64,000 nt of DNA from contig CM046877.1 in NCBI GenBank assembly GCA_025667525.1, positions 27,618,737 through 27,682,736 of the forward strand. The letters are read 5' to 3'. The notes below the pieces were generated by a model. It ran no database searches. It was not told the DNA's origin and saw only the letters and a list, made by a program, of their open reading frames with translations. Below, one piece after another: positions 18,092 through 32,534 of this stretch; the stretch's first letter is position 1, and every line of letters begins with the position of its first letter. Source of the stretch: Glebionis coronaria (lineage: Eukaryota; Streptophyta; Magnoliopsida; Asterales; Asteraceae). The translations under genes were made by a program, and so were the position numbers.

Positions 18092-18096
18092 CTTTT
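18092..18096. other. Target-site duplication, right copy (CTTTT)
   Basis: CTTTT directly follows the LTR end CTAACA and continues into the satellite sequence GACCAATGC. Confidence 0.95.
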
Positions 18097-18164
18097 GACC
18101 AATGCTTGCTTGGATAAAAGTACTCCTTTTTTCAAGCATCCATTTTCTTAGTTGTGGTCTTGAA
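18097..18164. repeat. Satellite monomer 8, right part
   Basis: The last 68 bp of the monomer split by the element. It carries the private variant GCTTGCTTGG (others GCTTGCCTGG or GCTTGTCTGG). Confidence 0.93.
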
Positions 18165-21100
18165 ACGGAGTCATGTATCACATGTTATGACCATTTTATT
18201 GCAACCCACATTTTCAGATAATTTCAATATAAATTTGTATTTGTATGTTAGCGATTGTGTTTGGTAATCCATTTCTTGATAGCTCTCAATTTTAATAGAA
18301 TAAAACATGGAATCAAATATTTCAGAGTCATATAATACATAAGCAAGTTGATCCTACATGAAATGTCAAAAAATACTTGTCCTTCTTTTGCATATTATTC
18401 ACCTATGTAGGCTTCCCAAGGTTAAACAATATCATTTTTAGGTCAAATAACATGACGTTTTGTTAGAGCACACTCTTGATAGCTCTCAATTTTAATAGAA
18501 TAAAACTTGGAATCAAATATTTTAGAGTCATATAATACATAAGCAAGTTGATCCTACATGAAATGTCAAAAAATACTTGTCCTTCTTTTGCATATTATTC
18601 ACCTATGTAGGCTTCCCAAGGTTAAACAATATCATTTTTAGGTCAAATAACATGACGTTTTGTTAGAGTACACTCATGTCTTGACCTTTATACTATAATG
18701 TGCCGTCGAGATGCTCTTTGTCTACTACATTCACAACTACCTCAAATACTAGATGACCAACTTTTACACCAATAAAACACAACCAAAACTAAACAGAGCA
18801 AACATATAGATGTGTTTTATCCATCAAGAATCCGGGAAAATACATTATGCCCGGATTCTATGTGGTCTATATGGACTAGAAATAATTTTAGAGGTTTTTT
18901 CTTAGGTTTGGATGATTTGAGCCGGTTACGGCATTTTTAGCTGTTCTTGGTAGGTTTTTATCAGTTTTTGATCGGGTTTAGTCGCTTTTGACCAATGCTT
19001 GCCTGGATAAAAGTACTCCTTTTTTCAAGCATCCATTTTCTTAGTTGTGGTCTTGAAATGGAGTCATGTATCACATGTTATGACCATTTTATTGCAACCC
19101 ACGTTTTCAGATAATTTCAATATAAATTTGTTTTTGTATGTTAGCGATTGTGTTTGGTAATCTATTTCTTGATAGCTCTCAATATTAATAGAATAAAACA
19201 TGGAATCAAATATTTCAGAGTCATATAATACATAAGCAAGTTGATCCTACATGAAATGTCAAAAAATACTTGTCCTTCTTTTGCATATTATTCACCTATG
19301 TAGGCTTCCCAAGGTTAAACAATATCATTTTTAGGTCAAATAACATGACGTTTTGTTAGAGCACACTCTTGATAGCTCTCAATTTTAATAGAATAAAACT
19401 TGGAGTCAAATATTTCAGAGTCATATAATACATAAGCAAGTTGATCCTACATGAAATGTCAAAAAATACTTGTCCTTCTTTTGCATATTATTCACCTATG
19501 TAGGCTTCCCAAGGTTAAACAATATCATTTTTAGGTCAAATAACATGACGTTTTGTTAGAGTACACTCATGTCTTGACCTTTATACTATAATGTGCCGTC
19601 GAGATGCTCTTTGTCTACTACATTCACAACTACCTCAAATACTAGATGACCAACTTTTACACCAATAAAACACAACCAAAACTAAACAGAGCAAACATAT
19701 AGATGTGTTTTATCCATCAAGAATCCGGGCAAATACATTATGCCCGGATTCTATGTGGTCTATATGGACTGGAAATAATTTTAGAGGTTTTTTCTTAGGT
19801 TTGGATGATTTGAGCCGGTTACGGCATTTTTAGCTGTTCTTGGTAGGTTTTTATCAGTTTTTGATCGGGTTTAGTCGCTTTTGACCAATGCTTGCCTGGA
19901 TAAAAGTACTCCTTTTTTCAAGCATCCATTTTCTTAGTTGTGGTCTTGAAATGGAGTCATGTATCACATGTTATGACCATTTTATTGCAACCCACGTTTT
20001 CAGATAATTTCAATATAAATTTGTTTTTGTATGTTAGCGATTGTGTTTGGTAATCTATTTCTTGATAGCTCTCAATATTAATAGAATAAAACATGGAATC
20101 AAATATTTCAGAGTCATATAATACATAAGCAAGTTGATCCTACATGAAATGTCAAAAAATACTTGTCCTTCTTTTGCATATTATTCACCTATGTAGGCTT
20201 CCCAAGGTTAAACAATATCATTTTTAGGTCAAATAACATGACGTTTTGTTAGAGCACACTCTTGATAGCTCTCAATTTTAATAGAATAAAACTTGGAGTC
20301 AAATATTTCAGAGTCATATAATACATAAGCAAGTTGATCCTACATGAAATGTCAAAAAATACTTGTCCTTCTTTTGCATATTATTCACCTATGTAGGCTT
20401 CCCAAGGTTAAACAATATCATTTTTAGGTCAAATAACATGACGTTTTGTTAGAGTACACTCATGTCTTGACCTTTATACTATAATGTGCCGTCGAGATGC
20501 TCTTTGTCTACTACATTCACAACTACCTCAAATACTAGATGACCAACTTTTACACCAATAAAACACAACCAAAACTAAACAGAGCAAACATATAGATGTG
20601 TTTTATCCATCAAGAATCCGGGCAAATACATTATGCCCGGATTCTATGTGGTCTATATGGACTGGAAATAATTTTAGAGGTTTTTTCTTAGGTTTGGATG
20701 ATTTGAGCCGGTTACGGCATTTTTAGCTGTTCTTGGTAGGTTTTTATCAGTTTTTGATCGGGTTTAGTCGCTTTTGACCAATGCTTGCCTGGATAAAAGT
20801 ACTCCTTTTTTCAAGCATCCATTTTCTTAGTTGTGGTCTTGAAATGGAGTCATGTATCACATGTTATGACCATTTTATTGCAACCCACGTTTTCAGATAA
20901 TTTCAATATAAATTTGTTTTTGTATGTTAGCGATTGTGTTTGGTAATCTATTTCTTGATAGCTCTCAATATTAATAGAATAAAACATGGAATCAAATATT
21001 TCAGAGTCATATAATACATAAGCAAGTTGATCCTACATGAAATGTCAAAAAATACTTGTCCTTCTTTTGCATATTATTCACCTATGTAGGCTTCCCAAGG

Positions 21101-24100
21101 TTAAACAATATCATTTTTAGGTCAAATAACATGACGTTTTGTTAGAGCACACTCTTGATAGCTCTCAATTTTAATAGAATAAAACTTGGAATCAAATATT
21201 TCAGAGTCATATAATACATAAGCAAGTTGATCCTACATGAAATGTCAAAAAATACTTGTCCTTCTTTTGCATATTATTCACCTATGTAGACTTCCCAAGG
21301 TTAAACAATATCATTTTTAGGTTAAATAACATGACGTTTTGTTAGAGTACACTCATGTCTTGACCTTTATACTATAATGTGCCGTCGAGATGCTCTTTGT
21401 CTGCTACATTCACAACTACCTCAAATACTAGATGACCAACTTTTACACCAATAAAACACAACCAAAACTAAACAGAGCAAACATATAGATGTGTTTTATC
21501 CATCAAGAATCCGGGAAAATACATTATGCCCGGATTCTATGTGGTCTATATGGACTGGAAATAAATTTAGAGGTTTTTTCTTAGGTTTGGATGATTTGAG
21601 CCGGTTACGGCATTTTTAGCTGTTCTTGGTAGGTTTTTATCAGTTTTTGATCGGGTTTAGTCGCTTTTGACCAATGCTTGCCTGGATAAAAGTACTCCTT
21701 TTTTCAAGCATCCATTTTCTTAGTTGTGGTCTTGAAATGGAGTCATGTATCACATGTTATGACCATTTTATTGCAACCCACGTTTTCAGATAATTTCAAT
21801 ATAAATTTTTTTTTTGTATGTTAGCGATTGTGTTTGGTAATCTATTTCTTGATAGCTCTCAATATTAATAGAATAAAACATGGAATCAAATATTTCAGAG
21901 TCATATAATACATAAGCAAGTTGATCTTACATGAAATGTCAAAAAATACTTGTCCTTCTTTTGCATATTATTCACCTATGTAGGTTTCCCAAGGTTAAAC
22001 AATATCATTTTTAGGTCAAATAACATGACGTTTTGTTAGAGCACACTCTTGATAGCTCTCAATTTTAATAGAATAAAACTTGGAATCAAATATTTTAGAG
22101 TCATATAATACATAAGCAAGTTGATCCTACATGAAATGTCAAAAAATACTTGTCCTTCTTTTGCATATTATTCACCTATGTAGGCTTCCCAAGGTTAAAC
22201 AATATCATTTTTAGGTCAAATAACATGACATTTTGTTAGAGTACACTCATGTCTTGACCTTTATACTATAATGCGCCGTCGAGATGCTCTTTGTCTACTA
22301 CATTCACAACTACCTCAAATACTAGATGACCAACTTTTACACCAATAAAACACAACCAAAACTAAACAGAGCAAACATATAGATGTGTTTTATCCATCAA
22401 GAATCCGGGAAAATACATTATGCCCGGATTCTATGTGGTCTATATGGACTAGAAATAATTTTAGAGGTTTTTTCTTAGGTTTGGATGATTTGAGCCGGTT
22501 ACGGCATTTTTAGCTGTTCTTGGTAGGTTTTTATCAGTTTTTGATCGGGTTTAGTCGCTTTTGACCAATGCTTGCCTGGATAAAAGTACTCCTTTTTTCA
22601 AGCATCCATTTTCTTAGTTGTGGTCTTGAAATGGAGTCATGTATCACATGTTATGACCATTTTATTGCAACCCACGTTTTCAGATAATTTCAATATAAAT
22701 TTGTTTTTGTATGTTAGCGATTGTGTTTGGTAATCTATTTCTTGATAGCTCTCAATATTAGTAGAATAAAACATGGAATCAAATATTTCAGAGTCATATA
22801 ATACATAAGCAAGTTGATCCTACATGAAATGTCAAAAAATACTTGTCCTTCTTTTGCATATTATTCACCTATGTAGGCTTCCCAAGGTTAAACAATATCA
22901 TTTTTAGGTCAAATAACATGACGTTTTGTTAGACCACACTCTTGATAGCTCTCAATTTTAATAGAATAAAACTTGGAATCAAATATTTTAGAGTCATATA
23001 ATACATAAGCAAGTTGATCCTACATGAAATGTCAAAAAATACTTGTCCTTCTTTTGCATATTATTCACCTATGTAGGCTTCCCAAGGTTAAACAATATCA
23101 TTTTTAGGTCAAATAACATGACGTTTTGTTAGAGTACACTCATGTCTTGACCTTTATACTATAATGTGCCGTCGAGATGTTCTTTGTCTACTACATTCAC
23201 AACTACCTCAAATACTAGATGACCAACTTTTACACCAATAAAACACAACCAAAACTAAACAGAGCAAACATATAGATATGTTTTATCCATCAAGAATCCG
23301 GGCAAATACATTATGCCCGGATTCTATGTGGTCTATATGGACTAGAAATAATTTTAGAGGTTTTTTCTTAGGTTTGGATGATTTGAGCCGGTTACGGCAT
23401 TTTTAGCTGTTCTTGGTAGGTTTTTATCAGTTTTTGATCGGGTTTAGTCGCTTTTGACCAATGCTTGCCTGGATAAAAGTACTCCTTTTTTCAAGCATCC
23501 ATTTTCTTAGTTGTGGTCTTGACATGGAGTCATGTATCACATGTTATGACCATTTTATTGCAACCCACGTTTTCAGATAATTTCAATATAAATTTGTTTT
23601 TGTATGTTAGCGATTGTGTTTGGTAATCTATTTCTTGATAGCTCTCAATATTAATAGAATAAAACATGGAATCAAATATTTCAGAGTCATATAATACATA
23701 AGCAAGTTGATCCTACATGAAATGTCAAAAAATACTTGTCCTTCTTTTGCATATTATTCACCTATGTAGGCTTCCCAAGGTTAAACAATATCATTTTTAG
23801 GTCAAATAACATGACGTTTTGTTAGAGCACACTCTTGATAGCTCTCAATTTTAATAGAATAAAACTTGGAATCAAATATTTCAGAGTCATATAATACATA
23901 AGCAAGTTGATCCTACATGAAATGTCAAAAAATACTTGTCCTTCTTTTGCATATTATTCACCTATGTAGACTTCCCAAGGTTAAACAATATCATTTTTAG
24001 GTTAAATAACATGACGTTTTGTTAGAGTACACTCATGTCTTGACCTTTATACTATAATGTGCCGTCGAGATGCTCTTTGTCTACTACATTCACAACTACC

Positions 24101-26203
24101 TCAAATACTAGATGACCAACTTTTACACCAATAAAACACAACCAAAACTAAACAGAGCAAACATATAGATGTGTTTTATCCATTCAGAATCCGGGCAAAT
24201 ACATTATGCCCGGATTCTATGTGGTCTATATGGACTGGAAATAATTTTAGAGGTTTTTTCTTAGGTTTGGATGATTTGAGCCGGTTACGGCATTTTTAGC
24301 TGTTCTTGGTAGGTTTTTATCAGTTTTTGATCGGGTTTAGTCGCTTTTGACCAATGCTTGCCTGGATAAAAGTACTCCTTTTTTCAAGCATCCATTTTCT
24401 TAGTTGTGGTCTTGAAATGGAGTCATGTATCACATGTTATGACCATTTTATTGCAACCCACGTTTTCAGATAATTTCAATATAAATTTGTTTTTGTATGT
24501 TAGCGATTGTGTTTGGTAATCTATTTCTTGATAGCTCTCAATATTAATAGAATAAAACATGGAATCAAATATTTTAGAGTCATATAATACATAAGCAAGT
24601 TGATCCTACATGAAATGTCAAAAAATACTTGTCCTTCTTTTGCATATTATTCACCTATGTAGGCTTCCCAAGGTTAAACAATATCATTTTTAGGTCAAAT
24701 AACATGACGTTTTGTTAGAGCACACTCTTGATAGCTCTCAGTTTTAATAGAATAAAACTTGGAATCAAATATTTCAGAGTCATATAATACATAAGCAAGT
24801 TGATCCTACATGAAATGTCAAAAAATACTTGTCCTTCTTTTGCATATTATTCACCTATGTAGGCTTCCCAAGGTTAAACAATATCATTTTTAGGTCAAAT
24901 AACATGACGTTTTTGTTAGAGTACACTCATGTCTTGACCTTTATACTATAATGTGCCGTCGAGATGCTCTTTGTCTACTACATTCACAACTACCTCAAAT
25001 ACTAGATGACCAACTTTTACACCAATAAAACACAACCAAAACTAAACAGAGCAAACATATAGATGTGTTTTATCCATCAAGAATCCGGGCAAATACATTA
25101 TGCCCGGATTCTATGTGGTCTATATGGACTGGAAATAATTTTAGAGGTTTTTTCTTAGGTTTGGATGATTTGAGCCGGTTACGGCATTTTTAGCTGTTCT
25201 TGGTAGGTTTTTATCAGTTTTTGATCGGGTTTAGTCGCTTTTGACCAATGCTTGCCTGGATAAAAGTACTCCTTTTTTCAAGCATCCATTTTCTTAGTTG
25301 TGGTCTTGAAATGGAGTCATGTATCACATGTTATGACCATTTTATTGCAACCCACGTTTTCAGATAATTTCAATATAAATTTGTTTTTGTATGTTAGCGA
25401 TTGTGTTTGGTAATCTATTTCTTGATAGCTCTCAATATTAATAGAATAAAACATGGAATCAAATATTTCAGAGTCATATAATACATAAGCAAGTTGATCC
25501 TACATGAAATGTCAAAAAATACTTGTCCTTCTTTTGCATATTATTCACCTATGTAGGCTTCCCAAGGTTAAACAATATCATTTTTAGGTCAAATAACATG
25601 ATGTTTTGTTAGAGCACACTCTTGATAGCTCTCAATTTTAATAGAATAAAACTTGGAATCAAATATTTCAGAGTCATATAATACATAAGCAAGTTGATCC
25701 TACATGAAATGTCAAAAAATACTTGTCCTTCTTTTGCATATTATTCACCTATGTAGAGTTCCCAAGGTTAAACAATATCATTTTTAGGTTAAATAACATG
25801 ACGTTTTGTTAGAGAACACTCATGTCTTGACCTTTATACTATAATGTGCCGTCGAGATGCTCTTTGTCTACTACATTCACAACTACCTCAAATACTAGAT
25901 GACCAACTTTTACACCAATAAAACACAACCAAAACTAAACAGAGCAAACATATAGATGTGTTTTATCCATCAAGAATCCGGGCAAATACATTATGCCCGG
26001 ATTCTATGTGGTCTATATGGACTGGAAATAATTTTAGAGGTTTTTTCTTAGGTTTGGATGATTTGAGCCGGTTACAGCATTTTTAGCTGTTCTTGGTAGG
26101 TTTTTATCAGTTTTTGATCGGGTTTAGTCGCTTTTGACCAATGCTTGCCTGGATAAAAGTACTACTTTTTTCAAGCATCCATTTTCTTAGTTGTGGTCTT
26201 GAA
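18165..26203. repeat. Satellite monomers 9-17, n=2 (nine copies, 893-894 bp)
   Basis: Starts at 18165, 19058, 19951, 20844, 21737, 22631, 23524, 24417 and 25311. This is the most regular stretch of the window, with a strict 893-894 bp period. From 19058 most monomers show block markers GAAATGGAG, CCACGTTTTC, GTACTCC and CAATATTAATAG. Monomers 10 and 11 are almost indistinguishable. Confidence 0.95.
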
Positions 26204-26895
26204 ATTGAGTCATGTATCACATGTTATGACCATTTTATTGCAACCCACGTTTTCAGATAATTTCAATATAAATTTGTTTTTGTATGTTAGCGATTGTGTT
26301 TGGTAATCTATTTCTTGATAGCTCTCAATATTAATAGAATAAAACATGGAATCAAATATTTCAGAGTCATATAATACATAAGCAAGTTGATCCTACATGA
26401 AATGTCAAAAAATACTTGTCCTTCTTTTGCATATTATTCACCTATGTAGAGTTCCCAAGGTTAAACAATATCATTTTTAGGTTAAATAACATGACGTTTT
26501 GTTAGAGTACACTTATGTCTTGACCTTTATACTATAATGTGCCGTCGAGATGCTCTTTGTCTACTACATTCACAACTACCTCAAATACTAGATGACCAAC
26601 TTTTACACCAATAAAACACAACCAAAACTAAACAGAGCAAACATATAGATGTGTTTTATCCATCAAGAATCCGGGCAAATACATTATGCCCGGATTCTAT
26701 GTGGTCTATATGGACTGGAAATAATTTTAGAGGTTTTTTCTTAGGTTTGGATGATTTGAGCCGGTTACGGCATTTTTAGCTCTTCTTGGTAGGTTTTTAT
26801 CAGTTTTTGATCGGGTTTAGTCGCTTTTGACCAATGCTTGCCTGGATAAAAGTACTCCTTTTTCAAGCATCCATTTTCTTAGTTGTGGTCTTGAA
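26204..26895. repeat. Satellite monomer 18, n=1 (692 bp)
   Basis: A single-unit monomer inside an n=2 block. It carries GAAATTGAG at its start and one T fewer in the T run near 26860. Confidence 0.92.
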
Positions 26896-29550
26896 ACGGA
26901 GTCATGTATCACATGTTATGACCATTTTATTGCAACCCACATTTTCAGATAATTTCAATATAAATTTGTATTTGTATGTTAGCGATTGTGTTTGGTAATC
27001 TATTTCTTGATAGCTCTCAATTTTAATAGAATAAAACATGGAATCAAATATTTCAGAGTCATATAATACATAAGCAAGTTGATCCTACATGAAATGTCAA
27101 AAAATACTTGTCCTTCTTTTGCATATTATTCACCTATGTAGGCTTCCCAAGGTTAAACAATATCATTTTTAGGTCAAATAACATGACGTTTTGTTAGAGC
27201 ACACTCTTGATAGCTCTCAATTTTAATAGAATAAAACTTGGAATCAAATATTTTAGAGTCATATAATACATAAGCAAGTTGATCCTACATGAAATGTCAA
27301 AAAATACTTGTCCTTCTTTTGCATATTATTCACCTATGTAGGCTTCCCAAGGTTAAACAATATCATTTTTAGGTCAAATAACATGACGTTTTGTTAGAGT
27401 ACACTCATGTCTTGACCTTTATACTATAATGTGCCGTCGAGATGCTCTTTGTCTACTACATTCACAAATACCTCAAATACTAGATGACCAACTTTTAAAC
27501 CAATAAAACACAACCAAAACTAAACAGAGCAAACATATAGATGTGTTTTATCCATCAAGAATCCGGGAAAATATATTATGCCCGGATTCTATGTGGTCTA
27601 TATGGACTAGAAATAATTTTAGAGGTTTTTTCTTAGGTTTGGATGATTTGAGCCGGTTACGGCATTTTTAGCTGTTCTTGGTAGGTTTTTATCAGTTTTT
27701 GATCGGGTTTAGTCGCTTTTGACCAAAGCTTGCCTGGATAAAAGTACTCCTTTTTTCAAGCATCCATTTTCTTAGTTGTGGTCTTGAAATGGAGTCATGT
27801 ATCACATGTTATGACCATTTTATTGCAACCCACGTTTTCAGATAATTTCAATATAAATTTGTTTTTGTATGTTAGCGATTGTGTTTGGTAATCTATTTCT
27901 TGATAGCTCTCAATATTAATAGAATAAAACATGGAATCAAATATTTCAGAGTCATATAATACATAAGCAAGTTGATCCTACATGAAATGTCAAAAAATAC
28001 TTGTCCTTCTTTTGCATATTATTCACCTATGTAGGCTTCCCAAGGTTAAACAATATCATTTTTAGGTCAAATAACATGACGTTTTGTTAGAGCACACTCT
28101 TGATAGCTCTCAATTTTAATAGAATAAAACTTGGAATCAAATATTTCAGAGTCATATAATACATAAGCAAGTTGATCCTACATGAAATGTCAAAAAATAC
28201 TTGTCCTTATTTTGCATATTATTCACCTATGTAGGCTTCCCAAGGTTAAACAATATCATTTTTAGGTCAAATAACATAACGTTTTGTTAGAGTACACTCA
28301 TGTCTTGACCTTTATACTATAATGTGCCGTCGAGATGCTCTTTGTCTACTACATTCACAACTACCTCAAATACTAGATGACCAAGTTTTACACCAATAAA
28401 ACACAACCAAAACTAAACAGAGCAAACATATAGATGTGTTTTATCCATCAACAATCCGGGCAAATACATTATGCCCGGATTCTATGTGGTCTATATGGAC
28501 TTTAGGTTTGGATGATTTGAGCCGTTTACGGCATTTTTAGCTGTTCTTGGTAGGTTTTTATCAGTTTTTGATCGGGTTTAGTCGCTTTTGACCAATGCTT
28601 GCCTGGATAAAAGTACTCCTTTTTTCAAGCATCCATTTTCTTAGTTGTGGTCTTGAAATGGAGTCATGTATCACATGTTATGACCATTTTATTGCAACCC
28701 ACGTTTTCAGATAATTTCAATATAAATTTGTTTTTGTATGTTAGCGATTGTGTTTGGTAATCTATTTCTTGATAGCTCTCAATATTAATAGAATAAAACA
28801 TGGAATCAAATATTTCAGATTCATATAATACATAAGCAAGTTGATCCTACATGAAATGTCAAAAAATACTTGTCCTTCTTTTGCATATTATTCACCTATG
28901 TAGGCTTCCCAAGGTTAAACAATATCATTTTTAGGTCAAATAACATGACGTTTTGTTAGAGCACACTCTTGATAGCTCTCAATTTTAATAGAATAAAACT
29001 TGGAATCAAATATTTCAGAGTCATATAATACATAAGCAAGTTGATCCTACATGAAATGTCAAAAAATACTTGTCCTTATTTTGCATATTATTCACCTATG
29101 TAGGCTTCCCAAGGTTAAACAATATCATTTTTAGGTCAAATAACATGACGTTTTGTTAGAGTACACTCATGTCTTGACCTTTATACTATAATGTGCCGTC
29201 GAGATGCTCTTTGTCTACTACATTCACAACTACCTCAAATACTAGCTGACCAACTTTTACACCAATAAAACACAACCAAAACTAAACAGAGCAATCATAT
29301 AGATGTGTTTTATCCATCAAGAATCCGGGAAAATACATTATGCCCGGATTCTATGTGGTCTATATGGACTGGAAATAATTTTTGAGGTTTTTTCTTAGGT
29401 TTGGATGATTTGAGCCGGTTACGGCATTTTTAGTTGTTCTTGGTAGGTTTTTATCAGTTTTTGATCGGGTTTAGTCGCTTTTGACCAATGGTTGTCTGGA
29501 TAAAAGTACTCCTTTTTTCAAGCATCCATTTTCTTAGTTGTGGTCTTGAA
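26896..29550. repeat. Satellite monomers 19-21, n=2
   Basis: Starts at 26896, 27789 and 28658. Monomer 20 (27789-28657) is 869 bp because 24 bp of backbone are missing after TATATGGACT (near 28501), just downstream of the hairpin. Monomer 21 is the first with TAGCTGACC (29244) instead of TAGATGACC; every later monomer in the window has the new form. Confidence 0.93.
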
Positions 29551-32534
29551 ACGGAGTCATGTATCACATGTTATGACCATTTTATTGCAACCCACGTTTT
29601 CAGATAATTTCAATATAAATTTGTTTTTGTATGTTAGCGATTGTGTTTGGTAATCTATTTCTTGATAGCTCTCAATATTAATAGAATAAAACATGGAATC
29701 AAATATTTCAGAGTCATATAATACATAAGCAAGTTGATCCTACATGAAATGTCAAAAAATACTTGTCCTTCTTTTGCATATTATTCACCTATGTAGGCTT
29801 CCCAAGGTTAAACAATATCATTTTTAGGTCAAATAACATGACGTTTTGTTAGAGCACACTCTTGATATCTCTCAATTTTAATAGAATAAAACTTGGAATC
29901 AAATATTTCAGAGTCATATAATACATAAGCAAGTTGATCCTACATGAAATGTCAAAAAATACTTTTCCTTCTTTTGCATATTATTCACCTATGTAGGCTT
30001 CCCAAGGTTAAACAATATCATTTTTAGGTCAAATAACATGACGTTTTGTTAGAGCACACTTTTGATAGCTCTCAATTTTAATAGAATAAAACTTGGAATC
30101 AAATATTTCAGAGTCATATAATACATAAGCAAGTTGATCCTACATGAAACGTCAAAAAATACTTGTCCTTCTTTTGCATATTATTCACCTATGTAGGCTT
30201 CCCAAGGTTAAACAATATCATTTTTAGGTCAAATAACATGACGTTTTGTTAGAGCACACTCTTGATATCTCTCAATTTTAATAGAATAAAACTTGGAATC
30301 AAATATTTCAGAGTCATATAATACATAAGCAAGTTGATCCTACATGAAATGTCAAAAAATACTTGTCCTTCTTTTGCATATTATTCACCTATAAAGGCTT
30401 CCCAAGGTTAAACAATATCATTTTTAGGTCAAATAACATGACGTTTTGTTAGAGCACACTCTTGATAGCTCTCAATTTTAATAGAATAAAACTTGGAATC
30501 AAATATTTCAGAGTCATATAATACATAAGCAAGTTGATCCTACACGAAATGTCAAAAAATACTTGTCCTTCTTTTGCATATTATTCACCTATGTAGGCTT
30601 CCCAAGGTTAAACAATATCATTTTTAGGTCAAATAACATGACGTTTTGTTAGAGTACACTCATGTCTTGACCTTTATACTATAATGTGCCGTCGAGATGC
30701 TCTTTGTCTACTACATTCACAACTACCTCAAATACTAGCTGACCAACTTTTACACCAATAAAACACAACCAAAACTAAACAGAGCAAACATATAGATGTG
30801 TTTTATCCATCAAGAATCCGGGCAAATACATTATGCCCGGATCTATGTGGTCTATATGGACTGGAAATAATTTTAGAGGTTTTTTCTTAGGTTTGGATGA
30901 TTTGAGCCGGTTACGGCATTTTTAGCTGTTCTTGGTAGGTTTTTATCAGTTTTTGATCGGGTTTAGTCGCTTTTGACCAATGCTTGTCTGGATAAAAGTA
31001 CTCCTTTTTTCAAGCATCCATTTTCTTAGTTGTGGTCTTGAAACGGAGTCATGTATCACATGTTATGACCATTTTATTGCAACCCACGTTTTCAGATAAT
31101 TTCAATATAAATTTGTTTTTGTATGTTAGCGATTGTGTTTGGTAATCTATTTCTTGATAGCTCTCAATATTAATAGAATAAAACATGGAATCAAATATTT
31201 CAGAGTCATATAATACATAAGCAAGTTGATCCTACATGAAATGTCAAAAAATACTTGTCCTTCTTTTGCATATTATTCACCTATGTAGGCTTCCCAAGGT
31301 TAAACAATATCATTTTTAGGTCAAATAACATGACGTTTTGTTAGAGCACACTCTTGATATCTCTCAATTTTAATAGAATAAAACTTGGAATCAAATATTT
31401 CAGAGTCATATAATACATAAGCAAGTTGATCCTACATGAAATGTCAAAAAATACTTGTCCTTCTTTTGCATATTATTCACCTATGTAGGCTTCCCAAGGT
31501 TAAACAATATCATTTTTAGGTCAAATAACATGACGTTTTGTTAGAGCACACTTTTGATAGCTCTCAATTTTAATAGAATAAAACTTAGAATCAAATATTT
31601 CAGAGTCATATAATACATAAGCAAGTTGATCCTACATGAAACGTCAAAAAATACTTGTCCTTCTTTTGCATATTATTCACCTATGTAGGCTTCCCAAGGT
31701 TAAACAATATCATTTTTAGGTCAAATAACATGACGTTTTGTTAGAGCACACTCTTGATATCTCTCAATTTTAATAGAATAAAACTTGGAATCAAATATTT
31801 CAGAGTCATATAATACATAAGCAAGTTGATCCTACATGAAATGTCAAAAAATACTTGTCCTTCTTTTGCATATTATTCACCTATGTAGGCTTCCCAAGGT
31901 TAAACAATATCATTTTTAGGTCAAATAACATGACGTTTTGTTAGAGCACACTCTTGATAGCTCTCAATTTTAATAGAATAAAACTTGGAATCAAATATTT
32001 CAGAGTCATATAATACATAAGCAAGTTGATCCTACACGAAATGTCAAAAAATACTTGTCCTTCTTTTGCATATTATTCACCTATGTAGGCTTCCCAAGGT
32101 TAAACAATATCATTTTTAGGTCAAATAACATGACGTTTTGTTAGAGTACACTCATGTCTTGACCTTTATACTATAATGTGCCGTCGAGATGCTCTTTGTC
32201 TACTACATTCACAACTACCTCAAATACTAGCTGACCAACTTTTACACTAATAAAACACAACCAAAACTAAACAGAGCAAACATATAGATGTGTTTTATCC
32301 ATCAAGAATCCGGGCAAATACATTATGCCCGGATCTATGTGGTCTATATGGACTGGAAATAATTTTAGAGGTTTTTTCTTAGGTTTGGATGATTTGAGCC
32401 GGTTACGGCATTTTTAGCTGTTCTTGGTAGGTTTTTATCAGTTTTTGATCGGGTTTAGTCGCTTTTGACCAATGCTTGTCTGGATAAAAGTACTCCTTTT
32501 TTCAAGCATCCATTTTCTTAGTTGTGGTCTTGAA
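29551..32534. repeat. Satellite monomers 22-23, n=5 (1492 bp each)
   Basis: Two near-identical consecutive monomers (29551, 31043), each with five 200-bp units in the same order of variants: ATATTAATAG, GATATCTCTC, TTTTGATAGC with GAAACGTC, GATATCTCTC, then GATAGC with TACACGAAATG. Both lack one T in the hairpin arm (GGATCTATG). The pair is a duplicated five-unit monomer. Confidence 0.93.

Noticed and set aside
28480..28530. A second transposon excision scar in monomer 20
   Set aside because: The change is a plain 24-bp deletion after TATATGGACT with no duplicated flanks or inverted ends.
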